A stretch of DNA of 64,000 nucleotides from Mycoplasma sp. CAG:472 (GCA_000437315.1 FR899419.1:36611-100610), one strand, 5' to 3'. Positions 18,932-28,781 are shown, counted from the first letter of the stretch. Notes: generated from the letters alone by a model not told the origin. Numbers and translations: made by a program.

Positions 18932-20707
18932 CTATTCAATCACAAACGGTGAAGTATAACTGCCATCTCCAGAAACATATTCAATATTTGGTTTCAATGA
19001 TACAGCAGGTTTTACACCAAATGGAATGGTACTATCCTGTGAACTAATTGAATCATTCCATAATGCTTTAATTAAATTATATGGCTGATATGTTGAAGCA
19101 CTATTTGGACTAATAGTCCAAAAGTCATTTCCATTTAAATAACTATCTTTAACATCTACATCTTTATTTGCAAGCATAACCTCACTTAAAGACAACATTG
19201 CTATAGGATAAATCAATTTAGCTTTTACATTTTTCATACTAAATCTATCAGTTTCATTAGCACATGCTAAACTATAATTATATGTATTAAAATCAACACT
19301 TACATTTGTTCCAGTGGTTACACTTTCATTAGTATCAAAAAAACCCTTTGATTTAATTGTTCTATTATTGCAAAAAACAGTATCCTCAAGTTTTTCTTCA
19401 TAATTTTTTAAATTGTTTTTATACCAATTATCTATATATGCTTTAACTGTACTATCGTATTTGTTTACATCGTCTGCATACAGCATTTCATTTAAGGCAT
19501 CGTCCACAGATTTGCCTCCAGTTAAAGATATATAATATGCTCCACCATTATTAGCTAATAAAACATAATAAATAGATTCACAAGTTGTGCTAGAATTAAA
19601 GCAAGTGTAATGTGTATTATTTATTGTATTATATTCATTCGACCAATCATTTATAGTTTTGGTGTTATTTAGTGTATAAGTACCATTGGTATAAGTAAAT
19701 GATTTTCCCAAAACTACACTTGACTCTGATGATAAATTTTTAATAGAATATGTATAAACTGTATTATACATGTACCCAACATATGCTGGAGAATTAGAGC
19801 TACTATTAAAGGCACTTCTTCCTATTTGCGAATCCGTTCCAGTGTTATTACAAGAACCATCTTTTTGTACACCATTATATACTATTTTTACTCCACCAGT
19901 TTCTGTTGTTCTTACTATCTTCCAACAAAAACCACCAAATAATAAATTATTATTTTGGGCAGCACCATGATAATAGTATATACTATTATCATAAGTAGTA
20001 TTATCACCGTATTCAGTTGGATTATACAATTTAACATGTTCATCACCATTTTCATATTTATTACTAATAGTTTGATAAAGTCGCAAATCAAAAGTATTTG
20101 TTCCACTTCCTAATGTTAAATAAGCATTTAAAGATTTGTTCATAGTGGAGCCATTACCTAAACTTCCTTCATCTTTATCTATCCATAAATATAAATTATA
20201 TGTTTTAGTTCCAGAACTAACTGTTCCACTTCCTACACTAAATCCATTTTTTAATGTTTCATTTTTAATAGCTAATAATTGTTTTTGAATAGTACTATCT
20301 AATAAATATTCATTTGATATAAGTGTTCCAGTTGTTGGAGTAACTCCTTCCTCAACTAAAGCATATTTTAATGCTTTAATTGGCATTGTATTAGAACTAT
20401 TTGGTACAAGAAGTAAATTAAATGATTGACTAGTATTACAATTATTTGTTATAGTAACTGAAGTTTTATATGTATTAGAACTTAATGCTTTTTTATCAGA
20501 TATAGGTACAGCATATTCATTAGATATTGTAATATTATCTGAGGATAACTGAAGTGACATACAAAGTGCTGCCCCATTTATTGTAACATTAGTATTTGCA
20601 TTATTATTAGAACTAGTAACCTTAAAAAATGCGTAAGAAATAGATATTCCTGTACACATTACAAGTAATATTAAAATTGCTGTTAATGTTTTTTTATTAC
20701 TATTCAT
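18932..20707 (-). CDS. Surface protein with TasA-like N-terminus
   Basis: 591 residues. The leader with ISISYAFFKVTSS (about 20-32) is typical of SipW-type/TasA-camelysin-like secretion signals; the next 170 residues are a beta domain with TNNCNTSQSFNLLLVP. The C-terminal domain contains FGGFCWKIVRTTETGGVKIVY and ends DFWTISPNS...GVKPAVSLKPN, the same family as the C-terminal domains of the DGR targets and the split gene. The segment that would be variable is AT-rich like its neighbours, so I see no sign of DGR editing here. Probably an exported or membrane-tethered surface protein. Confidence 0.7.
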   Translation of the reverse strand: MNSNKKTLTAILILLVMCTGISISYAFFKVTSSNNNANTNVTINGAALCMSLQLSSDNITISNEYAVPISDKKALSSNTYKTSVTITNNCNTSQSFNLLLVPNSSNTMPIKALKYALVEEGVTPTTGTLISNEYLLDSTIQKQLLAIKNETLKNGFSVGSGTVSSGTKTYNLYLWIDKDEGSLGNGSTMNKSLNAYLTLGSGTNTFDLRLYQTISNKYENGDEHVKLYNPTEYGDNTTYDNSIYYYHGAAQNNNLLFGGFCWKIVRTTETGGVKIVYNGVQKDGSCNNTGTDSQIGRSAFNSSSNSPAYVGYMYNTVYTYSIKNLSSESSVVLGKSFTYTNGTYTLNNTKTINDWSNEYNTINNTHYTCFNSSTTCESIYYVLLANNGGAYYISLTGGKSVDDALNEMLYADDVNKYDSTVKAYIDNWYKNNLKNYEEKLEDTVFCNNRTIKSKGFFDTNESVTTGTNVSVDFNTYNYSLACANETDRFSMKNVKAKLIYPIAMLSLSEVMLANKDVDVKDSYLNGNDFWTISPNSASTYQPYNLIKALWNDSISSQDSTIPFGVKPAVSLKPNIEYVSGDGSYTSPFVIE

Positions 20708-20922
20708 ATAAACCTTCTTTCATGTTATATAATTTAAAAATTATACTTAATAATTATTTTTATTAACTATGTAAATAATATAGGTAAACAAATGATTAAA
20801 TTAACTATCTATTTACTATCTACCTTACGATAAAATCTTAGCATATTTTAATCTAAATTTCAATAATTTGCGAAAATTAATTGAATAAAAAAGTTATAAA
20901 ATTTATTTTTTATAATTTAATG

Positions 20923-20952
20923 AAAAGGATGATAAATTTTTACCATCCTTTT
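20923..20952 (-). terminator. Terminator overlapping the stop of the split surface gene
   Basis: AAAAGGATG (20923-20931) and CATCCTTTT (20944-20952); a modest T-rich tail follows on the minus strand. Confidence 0.65.
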
Positions 20953-22757
20953 TATCTAATGTGATATGGATTTGTACTTGTTCCTTCTCCTCCAGCAATA
21001 CTTAATTCTTTAGAGTCAAGATAAAATACAGGTCTATAATTATATTCATCAGTTGAATCTATTCCAGAGGCTTGTATATATCCTTGTCTTCTTATTATGG
21101 ATACGTTATTATCATTTTCACTGCTTGGAGAAATAAGCCATTCATCAACATTTCCACCAAATGTATCAAGTTGAGATTGATATAACCAATTGTTATCTAA
21201 ACAAGTTTGATTATTATTTAATTCAAATAATTTTGTTGATTGACATCCTTTTGCAGCATAACCATAATCACTTGGATACATAAGTCCAACATAGCCGAAA
21301 AGATATGGTGGATTTGAAGAATAAACTGCACTTGTATTTCTTTCTATTGCATACATATTTGCTGCTGTAACCTGTTCCCAATTATATGTGGAACTATTTG
21401 CTCCTCCTAAATGCCATTTAGCTTGTGCCATACCATTATGTTGATTTGCAAATTTTGAATGAAATTCACTTATATTAAATAAGTTACCTAAATAATCATT
21501 ATTTATCGTAGTAGCAATATCAGATTGTTCCCAGTTATTTAAATTATAGTTATTTGTACTTACTGTACTTGCTGCCCACCTACTAGTACCATAATCGGTT
21601 GTAGAAATTATTTTTAATAATTTTGATTTACTATTATTCATAATACTACTACCAGTAAGTTCTTCTTCAAATAATCCAATTATTCTAAATAATAACTCTT
21701 TATTAGAACAACTACCAGTTGTATTATTATCTAAACATATATAATTATTTGGATTAGCCCCTTCATATCTTATACCATTATGATTAAACAAATCGTTATT
21801 ATTTGCAACGAATGTAGTATCAAATGATGTTCCAAGAAGAACAACAATTTCTTGAGTAGTTGTATTACCTTTTGCATCTTTTACCCATAAATAATTTCTT
21901 CCCTCTTCTTGAACATTAGTATTTAAATTATAAGATTTTCCACTTATTGAAACCCAGTTTTTTGGTGTACTAGTACTTTTACTAATTGCATAACCAGTAA
22001 GACCTTTTTCACCACTAAGTGTTGCTGTAACATTTTTGCCACTTATACTTATATTTTTTACTGTTGGTTTATCGCTAGCTACTTCATATACATTATTCCA
22101 AGTTCCATCACCGATTAAATTAGCATCAGAGGATAGAGAAACTACACCACGGACCCCAACATTGCTATTGACAATGCCAACGTTCAGAGCGCCATCACCA
22201 CGCACAACGAACCCACCAGCAAAAGAACTACCACCGAAAGCACGAGGGGAGCCCGCCCAATAATAATCTCCAGTATATAAATAAAAACTATTATTTGCTT
22301 TTCCTGTTGGTAATCCAGCAAAAGTTATTTCATCCGCTGATATTAATCCCACTGGATAAGATAACTTACCATTACCCTTGACTGTTGTTGTTGTAAATTT
22401 ATCACTGGCTACTGGACATATGTAATCAGGTGACACTGGATTATTCCATACTCTACCATTCGCTCCATAAAAATATCGTGTTCCCTTTGAATTCCAACTT
22501 GTTAAGGTTGTATAATTTGTAGTTGAATATGCTACATTTGAAGTCGATGCTGTTCTATCATTACAATATATTTGATCCGTTATTTTTGTTCCTGTTTTAT
22601 TTAAATCTGTATAGTTTGCATACCAATTATCTAAATATGTTTTTATATCACTACTTTGACTTGTTCCATGTTGTTTTCCTATTTCATACATATACCCTAC
22701 ATATTCTGCACTATTATATTTTTGATTAAAAGGACTATTTCCTAATGAGACTTTCAT
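20952..22757 (-). CDS. Split surface protein, C-terminal part
   Basis: 601 residues open from an ATG inside a tandem duplication; the natural start is probably in the upstream frame (22735-23823). Region 1 (about 1-225) is a DGR-target-like domain with YYWAGSPRAFGG and RGVVSLSSDANLIG flanking a GC-rich segment. Region 2 (about 235-310) is an Ig-like unit. Region 3 (about 320-601) is a second domain of the same family, ending YRPVFYLDSKELS. The start matches the paralogue cut off at the window's right edge (shared TDQIYCNDRTAS). Without the 31-bp duplication both halves would form one protein of about 950 residues. Confidence 0.7.
   Translation of the reverse strand: MKVSLGNSPFNQKYNSAEYVGYMYEIGKQHGTSQSSDIKTYLDNWYANYTDLNKTGTKITDQIYCNDRTASTSNVAYSTTNYTTLTSWNSKGTRYFYGANGRVWNNPVSPDYICPVASDKFTTTTVKGNGKLSYPVGLISADEITFAGLPTGKANNSFYLYTGDYYWAGSPRAFGGSSFAGGFVVRGDGALNVGIVNSNVGVRGVVSLSSDANLIGDGTWNNVYEVASDKPTVKNISISGKNVTATLSGEKGLTGYAISKSTSTPKNWVSISGKSYNLNTNVQEEGRNYLWVKDAKGNTTTQEIVVLLGTSFDTTFVANNNDLFNHNGIRYEGANPNNYICLDNNTTGSCSNKELLFRIIGLFEEELTGSSIMNNSKSKLLKIISTTDYGTSRWAASTVSTNNYNLNNWEQSDIATTINNDYLGNLFNISEFHSKFANQHNGMAQAKWHLGGANSSTYNWEQVTAANMYAIERNTSAVYSSNPPYLFGYVGLMYPSDYGYAAKGCQSTKLFELNNNQTCLDNNWLYQSQLDTFGGNVDEWLISPSSENDNNVSIIRRQGYIQASGIDSTDEYNYRPVFYLDSKELSIAGGEGTSTNPYHIR
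22146..22258 (-). repeat. Candidate DGR-type variable segment (GC-rich)
   Basis: By hand count about 57% G+C over 113 bp in a region near 28%. On the sense strand many codons keep T or C at the third base while positions 1 and 2 vary (GGT AGT TCT TTT GCT ...), as expected from AAY template codons. It does not match the template in this window. Confidence 0.5.
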
Positions 22758-22779
22758 TAAATTGACTATTTCCTAATGA
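22725..22779 (-). repeat. Imperfect 31-bp tandem duplication causing a frameshift
   Basis: GACTATTTCCTAATG occurs at 22733-22747 and 22764-22778 (period 31). On the sense strand it repeats SLGNSQFN then SLGNSPFN in two frames. As 31 is not a multiple of 3, it splits the gene. Confidence 0.85.
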
Positions 22780-23823
22780 AGTATCTTCTGTTTTTATTAC
22801 CTTTGTACTTTCTGTTGGTGCTTTTACACCACTATATATCATTCTTATTGAACCATCACCATTTATTCTAATTATTCGCCAATATATATCATCACCACTT
22901 GATGCTATTTTTGTGCATGAATTACCTGTATCCGTAGCAGATATCGTACCATTATTACAATTATACATGTCTTTAGTATACTTACCATATTTTACCCAGT
23001 TATTATCTACTGCTCCTCTGAAATAATAAGATGTTCCTAAATCATCTTGTGCTGAATACATACCCTTATCACTTGCGGTTGTTACTGTACTAAAATCTGG
23101 TTTTGGTTTACTTTCTATTTGCGATTTAGCCTCCGCTACGGAAGAAGCACCAGTACTTTTTAATAATACATAATCTCCACCTAGTATTTGCTCATTAAAT
23201 GAACAATTTGTATTGGCTACTTTAATATTACCTTTAAAAGTTTTACCAACTACATTATCTTGAATAACATCTAAATTATAATATTTAGCAGTAAAAGACC
23301 ATTTTTCTAAAATATTTGTATCTGTAGAAATTTTTATACCACTTATTAATGTAACTGCACTAGAACCCGATACATCTATTTCACTAAATGAATTTCCTTT
23401 ATCTGAAGTACCACTTAAAGTAAATTCTTTTAAACCTGCATTTGTTGCTCCACTACTTGGAGTATATGCTGTACTTGGAATATATACTAAATCATAACTA
23501 CAATATACTTTTTTAAGTCCATTTGTATTAAGTGAAACATTAATATTACCACCATTTCCACTTACAAAAGAACTATAATCATTACTAGCATTTGCCATAT
23601 CTAAATCACTTTGATTTATAGTTAATGATAAAGTGCTATTACCACTACTTTCAAATGTATAATATTTAGTATTAATATTACCCGATATAGTATTATTATT
23701 TTTAATTTCTATATTAAAGAAATATGCATAAGAAATACCTATAATAATTGTTACTACTAATAAAACACCAATAAATATTAATATTCCTACTCTATTTTTA
23801 ACTATTTTATCTTTTAATTTCAT
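22735..23823 (-). CDS. Split surface protein, N-terminal part
   Basis: 362 residues. An N-terminal membrane helix (about 12-34, IGISYAYFF) is followed by the same beta domain as DGR target 2 (KWSFTAKYYNLDV, GKTFKGNIKVANTNC) and then the beginning of a lectin-like domain (YWRIIRINGDGSIRMIYSG). The frame ends at TAG just after the first unit of the 31-bp duplication. The partner frame overlaps it by 23 bases. A truncated but membrane-anchored product would still be made. Confidence 0.7.
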   Translation of the reverse strand: MKLKDKIVKNRVGILIFIGVLLVVTIIIGISYAYFFNIEIKNNNTISGNINTKYYTFESSGNSTLSLTINQSDLDMANASNDYSSFVSGNGGNINVSLNTNGLKKVYCSYDLVYIPSTAYTPSSGATNAGLKEFTLSGTSDKGNSFSEIDVSGSSAVTLISGIKISTDTNILEKWSFTAKYYNLDVIQDNVVGKTFKGNIKVANTNCSFNEQILGGDYVLLKSTGASSVAEAKSQIESKPKPDFSTVTTASDKGMYSAQDDLGTSYYFRGAVDNNWVKYGKYTKDMYNCNNGTISATDTGNSCTKIASSGDDIYWRIIRINGDGSIRMIYSGVKAPTESTKVIKTEDTSLGNSQFNESLIRK

Positions 23824-24151
23824 AATAAAAATACCTTTCTACTATCTATTAAAATGATACCACATTTTAATAGTTTCTAAAAGTATTTTTTACAAAAAAA
23901 TTATTTTTTTACATCTAAATTTTAAATGTATTGTAAAATATAAACATGTTTTTGTCAAAAAATATATTGAGTGTAAGTATACTAACATTAACAATTATCA
24001 CTAAAATTAATACTAATATCGTATAAGACCTCTGTTCAATTTGAAATATTACGTTTTGTACATGAAAAGTTTATATAGAAAGAATAGAGCTTTTTTATTA
24101 TATTTAAGAATATACGAACTATAAATTATAGTTTAAAATGTATACTTTTAC

Positions 24152-24181
24152 TTGATTTATGCATATTATATATAGTACAAT
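24152..24181 (+). promoter_or_regulatory. Promoter of structured small RNA
   Basis: -35 TTGATT (24152-24157), 18 bp, -10 TACAAT (24176-24181) on the plus strand; the hairpin array begins about 10 bases later. Confidence 0.6.
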
Positions 24182-24187
24182 TAAATC

Positions 24188-24297
24188 GCAAAGGCGAAAG
24201 CCTGAAGTAGAAATACTTCATAATTGTACTTATTTAAGTACATAGTCAAGTGTCTAGGACACATTTACTATACTAGTCAATTTGACTAGTTTTTTTA
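24188..24297 (+). ncRNA. Small structured RNA of about 110 nt, unidentified
   Basis: Five hairpins in a row: AGGC-GAAA-GCCT (24192-24203), GAAGTA-GAAA-TACTTC (24204-24219), GTACTT/AAGTAC (24226-24241), GTGTC-TAG-GACAC (24250-24262), and ACTAGTCA/TGACTAGT (24272-24290) followed by seven T, a clear terminator. Two carry GAAA tetraloops. No coding frame; the next genes are on the other strand. It does not match any RNA family that I recognise (6S, SRP, tmRNA, common riboswitches). Confidence 0.65.
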
Positions 24298-24308
24298 TAT
24301 TTTACAAT

Positions 24309-24336
24309 AAAAAAAGTATGCAATTAACATACTTTT
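24309..24336 (-). terminator. Terminator of greA
   Basis: AAAAGTATG/CATACTTTT stem spanning the greA stop codon, followed by T-rich sequence on the minus strand. Confidence 0.8.
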
Positions 24337-24785
24337 AGAATTTTAACAGAATACTGTCCGTTAGGTGATTCAACAGTAACAATATCTCCTTCTTTATGAG
24401 ACATTAATGCTTGTCCTAAAGGTGATACATTACTAATTAAGTTATTAAATGCATCAGCTTCAGCAGAACCAACTATTTTATAAGTGTCTTCATCACCATC
24501 ATCATCAATTGTAACAGTGGATCCAACACTTACTTTACCACCCTTTTCAATTTTAGCTATTTCACTATGTTCAAGTCTATATTCAAGTTCTTTAATTCTT
24601 GATTCAACTTTACCTTGAGCATCTCTTGCAGCATCATAATCAGAATTTTCAGATAAATCTCCTTGAGCTCTAGCATCCTTTAATGCTTTAATTATTTGAG
24701 GTCTACGTACATTTTTAAGTTCATTTAATTCTTCCTCAAGTTTAAGGTATCCCTCAGCGGTAATTATAAAACTATCTTTTTTCAT
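24324..24785 (-). CDS. greA: Transcription elongation factor GreA
   Basis: 153 residues, standard length. The N-terminal coiled coil (about 10-75) carries the acidic tip GDLSENSDYDAA, whose Asp and Glu support RNA cleavage in backtracked RNA polymerase. The C-terminal FKBP-like domain contains NLISNVSPLGQALMSHKEGD. It has its own promoter and a terminator overlapping its stop codon. Confidence 0.96.
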   Translation of the reverse strand: MKKDSFIITAEGYLKLEEELNELKNVRRPQIIKALKDARAQGDLSENSDYDAARDAQGKVESRIKELEYRLEHSEIAKIEKGGKVSVGSTVTIDDDGDEDTYKIVGSAEADAFNNLISNVSPLGQALMSHKEGDIVTVESPNGQYSVKILKVC

Positions 24786-24825
24786 TTTTTCTTTCTCTCC
24801 TTGCTAATTTAATTTGTCGATAAAA

Positions 24826-24853
24826 ATTATACCATATCTATTATATTTGTCAA
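24826..24853 (-). promoter_or_regulatory. greA promoter
   Basis: Minus-strand TTGACA (24853-24848), 16 bp, TATAAT (24831-24826); ribosome site CAAGGAGAG. Confidence 0.75.
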
Positions 24854-24899
24854 GTAGTAAAAAATATATGATTTTTTTAGTAATTTATTAATAAAAATC

Positions 24900-25706
24900 T
24901 TACTTAAATCTATTTTTATATGTGCACTTTTTGCAAATATCTAAATAACATTTATTATTCTTAAAATAATTTATAATATTATGGTATTTTTCACTATTTA
25001 GTATAAAAGATAAGTCTTCATAAAAAATATTTCCTAAATTACTTTCTCCTTCACCATCAAGACAACATATTATTACACTGCCATCAGATAATATACCAAT
25101 ATGACTTTTACCGCCAAGACAATATCCATCACTATTACTATTTGCATTACTTGGCCACTCAAAAATATTTTGTAGTGATACATAAACATTATCTATAAGT
25201 TTAGTATTATTATTAATTTCATTTATATTAAAATATCTTTTTAAAATACTAATATACTTTTTAGTTTTATCATCCATTTTATTTTCCTCTAAAGTCCAAA
25301 ATCTTAAAGAAATAATTGTATTTATTTTTAAAATACTTATACATTCTAAAATATCTTCTAAATAACTTTCTTTACTATTTTCACTATGAAGAGAAATATT
25401 TATTTTATATATATTATGTTTTAATAATATATCAAGTTTTTCTTTTAAAAGTGTCCCATTTGTGGTAATTATAACTTTTTTATTATAATTATCTAGTAAC
25501 TCAAGTATTTTATCTAAATCTGGATGTAAAAGAGGTTCTCCTTTAACGTGTAAATATATAAAATCAGTATATTTATCTATTTTTTTTAAAACAGTTTCAA
25601 ATTCTAAAATACTCATATTTCTTTTATCTCTAAAAGATTTACTACAAAAAGAGCAATTTAAATTACAACTATTAGTTATTTCTATATATATTCTTTTAAA
25701 TTTCAT
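24900..25706 (-). CDS. Radical SAM/SPASM-like protein
   Basis: 268 residues. CNLNCSFC near residue 13 is the CxxxCxxC that binds the 4Fe-4S cluster used with S-adenosylmethionine. Radical SAM barrel motifs follow (GEPLLHPDLDKIL, IITTNGTLL, ISLHSENSKES). The C-terminus has clustered Cys (YCLGG, CCLDG, CYLDICKKC), a SPASM-like auxiliary cluster region. Such proteins modify peptides or sulfatases, or act as tRNA/cofactor enzymes; the substrate cannot be read here. No candidate precursor peptide is adjacent; the next gene upstream is a membrane protein 27 bases away. Confidence 0.8.
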   Translation of the reverse strand: MKFKRIYIEITNSCNLNCSFCSKSFRDKRNMSILEFETVLKKIDKYTDFIYLHVKGEPLLHPDLDKILELLDNYNKKVIITTNGTLLKEKLDILLKHNIYKINISLHSENSKESYLEDILECISILKINTIISLRFWTLEENKMDDKTKKYISILKRYFNINEINNNTKLIDNVYVSLQNIFEWPSNANSNSDGYCLGGKSHIGILSDGSVIICCLDGEGESNLGNIFYEDLSFILNSEKYHNIINYFKNNKCYLDICKKCTYKNRFK

Positions 25707-25732
25707 ATTAACCTTTCATAAGAAAAAAAGAG

Positions 25733-26668
25733 TTAATTACCCTTTTCCTCAAACTTATCAAATTCATTACCATTATTTTTAATAATTATTTGATTATCAT
25801 TTATTTCATAACTTAAACTATCTGTTTCAATTGGTGTATATCTTTTTTCTATAGTACTCGATTTACTATTATAAATAATAATTTCATTAGAACTACTTGT
25901 TAATATAATAATATAATCATTAAAATATTCATAATTATTTATACTTAAATCTGATAAAATATTATCTCCATTATAAGTATAAAATGAATAAATATCATTA
26001 TTTTTAGATATTATTAGATTATCATTATAATCATAAATAGGAACTCCAAAAGTACTTGTTAATGAATTATCATCTTTATCTATTAAATAATATCCATTTA
26101 ATTTTTCAACAATAATTTTATCACTTTTAATAACGTCTTCATCAGTTTTATTAGCAAGTGCCATATAATCATAACTAGGTTTTATTTTAAAATTACCTAC
26201 ATTTAAATCAAATAATCCATATAAATTTTCTTCATTTTTAACTATTAAATAGTTTCCCTCAATATCAGAATTATAATTTTTTAACATATTTAAAGTTAAT
26301 AACTTAATTTTAGTACCTAAACTATACAAATAGATTTTATCATTATCCTTAATAAAAACATTATCAGTATTAAATACACCAATATCATTTTTATCTCCTT
26401 CTTTATAAAAATCATTTATTTCATCATCAATTTCAGTTTGAGCATCATCACAATCTGAAGATGTACATTCATATGTTCCTAATAATTTACCTTCACTATC
26501 ATAGTAAAATAATTTATTATTATATTTATGTTCTTTACTAGGATTTTCTAAAGAAGTACCCTTAGATAAACTTTTATAAGAACCAATTACTGTAAGAGGC
26601 AAAAATATTATCAGAAGAATAATTATAACGGGAAGAACCATTTTATTATTCTTCATTACCATCACCAC
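25733..26668 (-). CDS. Membrane-anchored WG-repeat-like protein, short paralogue
   Basis: 311 residues. An N-terminal membrane helix (about 9-29) precedes an outer region with degenerate repeats (NLYGLFDLNVGNFKIKPSYD, GYYLIDKDDNSL) typical of WG/KWG beta repeats. The segment KLLGTYECTSSDCDDAQTEI parallels KTIGDYECENKDENKCYVAY in the larger neighbour, so they are paralogues. Its start overlaps the neighbour's end by 23 bases. Function unknown. Confidence 0.6.
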   Translation of the reverse strand: MVMVMKNNKMVLPVIIILLIIFLPLTVIGSYKSLSKGTSLENPSKEHKYNNKLFYYDSEGKLLGTYECTSSDCDDAQTEIDDEINDFYKEGDKNDIGVFNTDNVFIKDNDKIYLYSLGTKIKLLTLNMLKNYNSDIEGNYLIVKNEENLYGLFDLNVGNFKIKPSYDYMALANKTDEDVIKSDKIIVEKLNGYYLIDKDDNSLTSTFGVPIYDYNDNLIISKNNDIYSFYTYNGDNILSDLSINNYEYFNDYIIILTSSSNEIIIYNSKSSTIEKRYTPIETDSLSYEINDNQIIIKNNGNEFDKFEEKGN

Positions 26669-28715
26669 TTACAAGATTACCTGTTGCTTTATTAAATTTA
26701 TAACTATTATTATTTACTTTTATAATATAATTTTCTTCATCCTCACTTATTTCAAATAAAGTTGAATCATTTCCTTTAATTTGAATATTTACATCTAAAA
26801 TACCTTTTTTAGCATCTTTGTAATTATAGATATTTAAAGAGTTATCTTTTTTAACTAATGCAAAATAATTATCATAAAGTTTTATATATTTCCCTTCATT
26901 AGATAAAATATTACCTTTCATACTATATACTAAATAATTATCTTTGTTTTTAACAAGCATATATGAAGATACATAATCTATAATATCAAATGTTGATGAT
27001 GCTATCTCATTACCTATTTTATCATATAGGAAATTTTTCTTTTCTCTTTTTACTAAAAGTAAGTCTTTCATAAATGATATGCTAAGAGTTTTACCTGATG
27101 GTTCATCACTTTTAGTATCAGTAAAGGCTATTACCCCAGATGGACCATTACTACCAAATGTTATTGCTCCATATCCATCGGATGTATTTTGACAATATAC
27201 TAAACTATTTAAGGCTGATACATGAGTTACTTTTTCTACGCCAATGCCAGTATCTACTGCTTTATATTCACTTAAGTTTTTACTATTTTTTAAATCATAT
27301 AATATAACGTTATTATTATCAGAAATAAATGCATAACTATTATTAAATATTGGAATATATCCTGAAGTTTCATTTACAATCTTACTTTCCTTTGCTACAA
27401 AACAGCTTGTAAGTTCAGTTGTTTTACTTGTAACATCATTTTTATTTTTACATGTATATTTGCCAATTAAGTTTTCTTTATCTTCATCTGAATAAAAATA
27501 AAGTTTTCCATCAAAATAATTTACAAAATCAAGTTTAGAGTTAAATGCTCCTTCATAAACATTGATAGTCTTTTCTTTATCATCATAAGTAATTGTAAGA
27601 CTTCCGTTAGAATAAGTAAATTCAAAAGGTTTTTTAGTTTCTTTTAAAGTATTTTTTTCATCAAAAATGTATGATGTTTTATAATCTAAACTCTTTAATT
27701 TAATTTCTTCTTCATTTAATTTATTTAAGTTATTATCATAAATAGTCATTTTTCTACTGTTAACTGCAAATACAAAATCTTTATCAAGTAAAATAGTATC
27801 ATATTCTTTATTTATAACTTTATTACCATTTAAATCATATAAAACATTATCACTTACTAAAAATTTATCATTAAATGCACTAATTTCATTACTAAAATCT
27901 TTAGAAATCTTATTATCATCCTTTATTAAATAATATGATGAACCCTCTTTTGCAATAAATGTATTATCACTATTATATATATCAATATAATCATATTTTG
28001 CTTTAGCAAGTTCCTTTATTTCATCACTAATTGATAAAACACCATATTTATCTTTTTCATCAGTAAAGGCTACAATGCCCTCTTTAGTAGATCCAACTTT
28101 AATAGTTTTATATGAACTTTCTTTTTTCTTATCAATCATATTATATAAATTAATTATATCGCCATCTTGAACAAAGACATATTTATTATTATATATTTGA
28201 CTTCTTCTTTGTAAAGGATTTTCTTTTTCATCTAAATAAACTGGTAAGTCGGTTTTATTTTCACTTGTTAAATATGCAACATAACATTTATTTTCATCTT
28301 TATTTTCACATTCATAATCACCAATAGTTTTATCATCTTTATCCAAAAATTTTAATGTACCATTATTATAAATGTAATTATCTTTTTCCACTATAACGGG
28401 TTTTTCTTTATTATCATCTACTTTCTTATCTTTTTTTATAACAAGAAAATATACTAAAATAAATGCTATTACTAAAACAATTAAAGATATACTTACTATA
28501 AAAATTATCTTTTGTTTTTTAGTAAGGTTTTTAAAAGAAAACTTCTTTTTATTTTTCTGAGGTTTCTTTTTCTTTTCTTTAGTTACAACCATTTCATCAT
28601 CCTCAATAGATACTTTATCTTCATCATATAAAGTATCCTCAACATTTTTGTTTATTTCGACAATAACATTAGTGCTATCATCATATTCATTTTTAAAATC
28701 ATCCATACTTTTCAC
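26646..28715 (-). CDS. Membrane-anchored WG-repeat-like protein, long paralogue
   Basis: 689 residues. A cytoplasmic acidic/basic N-terminus (about 75 residues) is followed by one membrane helix (about 72-95) and a long outer region. Repeats such as DKYGVLSISDEIKELAKAKY and NNSYAFISDNNNVILYDLKN point to two beta-propeller-like halves; each half starts with a G-x-Y-x-C-E/K-N-K motif with paired Cys. It leads an operon with the 311-aa paralogue and perhaps the radical SAM gene. Function unknown. Confidence 0.6.
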   Translation of the reverse strand: MKSMDDFKNEYDDSTNVIVEINKNVEDTLYDEDKVSIEDDEMVVTKEKKKKPQKNKKKFSFKNLTKKQKIIFIVSISLIVLVIAFILVYFLVIKKDKKVDDNKEKPVIVEKDNYIYNNGTLKFLDKDDKTIGDYECENKDENKCYVAYLTSENKTDLPVYLDEKENPLQRRSQIYNNKYVFVQDGDIINLYNMIDKKKESSYKTIKVGSTKEGIVAFTDEKDKYGVLSISDEIKELAKAKYDYIDIYNSDNTFIAKEGSSYYLIKDDNKISKDFSNEISAFNDKFLVSDNVLYDLNGNKVINKEYDTILLDKDFVFAVNSRKMTIYDNNLNKLNEEEIKLKSLDYKTSYIFDEKNTLKETKKPFEFTYSNGSLTITYDDKEKTINVYEGAFNSKLDFVNYFDGKLYFYSDEDKENLIGKYTCKNKNDVTSKTTELTSCFVAKESKIVNETSGYIPIFNNSYAFISDNNNVILYDLKNSKNLSEYKAVDTGIGVEKVTHVSALNSLVYCQNTSDGYGAITFGSNGPSGVIAFTDTKSDEPSGKTLSISFMKDLLLVKREKKNFLYDKIGNEIASSTFDIIDYVSSYMLVKNKDNYLVYSMKGNILSNEGKYIKLYDNYFALVKKDNSLNIYNYKDAKKGILDVNIQIKGNDSTLFEISEDEENYIIKVNNNSYKFNKATGNLVSGDGNEE

Positions 28716-28781
28716 ATCCTATTTTCAAAATAATTATAGCAAATATATAGTTTTGTTGCAAGATGGAAAGTTTTTCAATTA

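Noticed and set aside
19770..20106. Open frames on both strands inside the surface gene at 18932-20707
   Set aside because: Shadow frames with biased composition and no ribosome sites; the long frame has a signal peptide and family similarity.
18932..20707. Third DGR target in this window
   Set aside because: The C-terminal domain is of the right family, but the matching segment has local base composition, no NNY pattern and no similarity to the template.
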